Of a stretch of DNA of 64,000 nt, positions 62,218 through 64,000 are shown piece after piece. This stretch comes from Gammaproteobacteria bacterium. Its GTDB lineage: Bacteria > Pseudomonadota > Gammaproteobacteria > SZUA-229. The stretch covers positions 124,001 through 188,000 of the forward strand of contig JAOULX010000001.1 of assembly GCA_029881795.1 (NCBI GenBank), read 5' to 3'. The notes beneath the pieces are model-generated. The model was not told the origin of the DNA, made no database searches, and saw only the letters and a list, made by a program, of their open reading frames with translations. Numbering within the stretch: position 1 is the first letter of the stretch; each line of letters begins with the position of its first letter. Both the position numbers and the translations under genes were made by a program.

Positions 62218-63031
62218 TATCGGTTTATTAGTAAATTAGTATTTTTGTCGACGTTAACTGGAGTGGTTTGCCTGATTATGCCGTAATTAACTCGAAAAAA
62301 ATCATTTATATTGGCAAGATTTTTTAGGTAAAACCGCTAAGTTATTCATGTTATTGAAAAAAACGGTTTTATACACAAAACCTGTGGATAACTTTGTGGA
62401 CAAGTTATAAAAAAGGCCTCAAAAGTCGCAAAAATAGAGGTTTTGTTACAGTTTGGTTAAAAAATAACTCCTGTATTATTTTACTTAAATATCAGTGGCT
62501 TATAAGTTTTTTGTAGTATTTTAATCGTTCATATAGGGTGAAAAGACGCTCTGCTGCGGGTTTTTATTAATGTGTTAATAACAATCCATATATTTTTAAA
62601 AAAGATGCAGATTAAGGCTTGATATTGTCAAAAAAAAGTGATTATGACAAAGCCGTTACTTGTTGTGTTTTTAAAAACGATAAAAAAAGTTGACTCTGTT
62701 GTATTTTGGTGCGTTTTTAACTTTTGTGCTTTATGCACAAAAGCTGTGGATAAGTGTGTGTGTAAGCTGCTGAAAATGTGTCAGAAGTGCTGTCGTAGCG
62801 GTGTTTATGGTTTTTGCTTAAAAAGTAATCTGTCATTTTATCTGTATGTTTTTCAATCACTTATATGGTTTTTATAGGTTTTTTTTTGATCAGTGGCGAA
62901 TTCGCCGTGCGCTGTAAGGGCTCTGTGTATAAGTGAATATAGGTGTTAATAATAGTTGATTTTCTAATCTTGCCCTAAAGTGGGCTTTTTATGTGTTTTT
63001 GTGGTGCAAATTGTGGTTGATTTGGTGCTGA
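62218..63031. other. Non-coding AT-rich region between priA and rhodanese genes, with DnaA-box cluster (candidate oriC, 62369-62932)
   Basis: I see no convincing gene in 814 bases. Perfect matches to the DnaA-box consensus TTATNCACA occur at 62369-62377 (+), 62383-62391 (-), 62731-62739 (+), 62745-62753 (-) and 62924-62932 (-); TTGTCCACA, one mismatch, lies at 62395-62403 (-). Five perfect boxes in 564 bases far exceeds chance (roughly 1 per 30 kb counting both strands). Boxes at 62369-62403 and 62731-62753 are paired in facing orientation. Other symmetric elements are a 9-bp inverted repeat (62721-62729 with 62735-62743) and a 12-bp palindrome GGCGAATTCGCC (62895-62906). AT-rich blocks (62460-62525, 62575-62640) could be an unwinding element. 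Few GATC sites are seen. Confidence 0.6.
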
Positions 63032-63502
63032 TTAGCCGCGTGATGGGTCGAGTTGGTCGGCCCTGAGTTTGGAGGCAAAAAACTCATCACCGTCTTCAGG
63101 ATCTATCTCGTTACCGGCTTTATCGATTAACGGCAGATCGGATTCATTCCAGCCGCGCAGCCCGGTTTTTAATGAGTGCAGCTTATTAAAGCCCATTAAT
63201 TGCATGGTGCGGGCAGCCAGCAGGCTGCGGTTACCGGAGCGACAGATCACTAGGATTTCTTTGTCGCGGCCGGCGGCTAAGGCAGGGATGGTTTCGTCAA
63301 AGTCATATTCGCAACAGGTTTCGAGTACGCCGCGGGGCGCGAGGATCGAGTTTTCAACATGCATGCTGTCGTATTCGTGCGGTTCGCGTACATCTACCAG
63401 CAGGAGTTCGGGGTTGGCCTGCTGCATCGCTTCAACATCCCAGGGAAACACTTCGTTGATATGCTGTTTACAGTCTTCAATCAGGTCATTAAATCGTTTC
63501 AT
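63032..63502 (-). CDS. Single-domain rhodanese-like sulfurtransferase
   Basis: The 156-residue protein is a rhodanese domain: LLLVDVREPHEYDSMHVENSILAPRGVLE and ILVICRSGNRSLLAARTMQLMGF, with the active-site loop CRSGNRS containing the catalytic Cys. It transfers sulfane sulfur to thiophilic acceptors, possibly cyanide or a partner protein. It lies directly downstream of the NarL-type regulator with 24 bases between, so it may be in the same transcript. Confidence 0.9.
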   Translation of the reverse strand: MKRFNDLIEDCKQHINEVFPWDVEAMQQANPELLLVDVREPHEYDSMHVENSILAPRGVLETCCEYDFDETIPALAAGRDKEILVICRSGNRSLLAARTMQLMGFNKLHSLKTGLRGWNESDLPLIDKAGNEIDPEDGDEFFASKLRADQLDPSRG

Positions 63503-63526
63503 TATTATAGTGTCTGTTGTTTTGTG

Positions 63527-64000
63527 TTAAGTGGCTGATTTATTGTAGCGCAGGCCTTTTTCGACAGCGATAACTGCGGCTTCAACCCGTGAGTGAATAT
63601 TAAGTTTGCGCAAGATGGCTTTAACGTGCAGTTTTACCGTGCCATCTGAGATGCCGAGATTGCGGGCGATAACCTTATTGCTCTGGCCTTCTGCCAATAA
63701 ACTGAGTATCTCGGTCTCTCGTGGTGTTAAATCGGCAAAAGCTGAGTTGCTGTCATTTTCTGCCGTTTTGCCCTGAGCCATTCGTGTCAGTACATCGGTC
63801 ATGTTCTGCGCGACCACGTTTTTGCCTTTGACAATGTCGCGTAACGCACCAACCAGTTCATCTGGCTCCATATCTTTCAAAAGGTAGCCCTGAGCGCCGC
63901 GATTAAGCGCTTCGCGCAGATCCTGTTCTTCATTTGATGTGGTTAGTATGGTGACGGGGATATCAATTTTGTGTTCACGGATTCGGCTGAGAATATCGAG
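63527..64000 (-). CDS. NarL-type response regulator, 5' end cut by window edge
   Basis: The frame is open to the window end (158 residues present). The visible part starts with the end of the receiver (IDIPVTILTTSNEEQDL, ALNRGAQGYLLKDM, with the Thr/Ser and Lys-like positions) and has a NarL-type HTH (LTPRETEILSLLAEGQSNKVIARNLGISDGTVKLHVKAILRKLNIHSRVEAAV). NarL proteins respond to nitrate/nitrite through NarX; that kinase is not in the window, so nitrate sensing is not shown. The gene is followed by the rhodanese gene. Confidence 0.88.
   Translation of the reverse strand, partial: LDILSRIREHKIDIPVTILTTSNEEQDLREALNRGAQGYLLKDMEPDELVGALRDIVKGKNVVAQNMTDVLTRMAQGKTAENDSNSAFADLTPRETEILSLLAEGQSNKVIARNLGISDGTVKLHVKAILRKLNIHSRVEAAVIAVEKGLRYNKSAT

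Noticed and set aside
62638-62877. 79-residue frame in the priA-rhodanese gap
   Set aside because: It contains perfect DnaA boxes, a very high Cys and Phe content typical of AT-rich random frames, no ribosome-binding site and no recognisable domain.
62972-62990. GCCC/GGGC hairpin followed by T5 as a terminator
   Set aside because: Only four stem pairs and no plus-strand gene upstream to terminate; the neighbouring genes run the other way.
1-64000. CRISPR arrays, tRNA or rRNA genes, insertion sequences, prophage
   Set aside because: No regularly spaced repeats, cloverleaf-forming segments, transposase motifs or phage structural genes were seen on either strand.

Overview
The window is chromosomal DNA of moderately AT-rich composition from what looks like a respiratory, probably free-living gammaproteobacterium. 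I cannot name the genus. The inference rests on three things: the aa3 cytochrome oxidase cluster order (coxB-coxA-ctaG-coxC-DUF2909-SURF1-ctaA-ctaB-SCO); the argS-SPOR and priA genes, which are neighbours in Pseudomonas-like genomes; and an E. coli-type gshA, YchJ, HrpA and small DUF2909/DUF2970 proteins. No tRNA, rRNA, CRISPR array, insertion sequence or phage gene was recognised.

Layout. 1-5551: the 3' end of a NapA-like molybdopterin reductase, then six electron-transfer genes: three Tat-exported four-cluster ferredoxins, two membrane polyferredoxins of the NapH/NosR type and one unknown periplasmic anchored protein. 6082-8937: a YeiH-type transporter with an extra soluble segment, a 41-residue membrane protein, a universal stress protein and a membrane-anchored unknown. 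8983-11093: a pentaheme NapC/NirT-type cytochrome and a membrane hemerythrin (minus strand), divergent from a CBS-domain protein. 11184-19727: desaturase, two small unknowns (one ribbon-helix-helix), a YyaL-type thioredoxin-domain protein, gshA, a PhnD-like-domain histidine kinase and ychJ. 20122-28557: the complete aa3 oxidase and its assembly genes. 28964-39759: DUF2189 protein, Rieske protein, rmuC, then a chemoreceptor/STAS/response-regulator-phosphatase-kinase set, hrpA and a PilZ protein. 39853-48555: DUF5666 lipoprotein, SulP transporter, DegV and transglutaminase-like proteins, and a large PAS/GAF kinase with a cytoplasmic amide-binding-like domain plus its receiver. 48621-62217: SPOR protein and argS, then about 9 kb of sensory and surface genes, then priA. 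62218-63031: a non-coding AT-rich region with six DnaA-box-like sequences. 63032-64000: rhodanese and a NarL-type regulator cut by the window end.

How it works together. The window combines aerobic respiration (aa3 oxidase with its heme A and copper assembly factors) with an anaerobic or alternative periplasmic reductase fed from quinol by NapGH-like modules. It also carries many signalling systems. The least familiar elements are the duplicated NapG/NapH-like module, the YeiH-like transporter with its small partner, the RR/HK/lipoprotein island between argS and priA (with a glycine-rich beta-helix lipoprotein, an FG-GAP lipoprotein and a receiver lacking its phospho-acceptor), and the DnaA-box cluster, which is a candidate replication origin. 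Functional names are family assignments read from protein motifs; no database search was possible.
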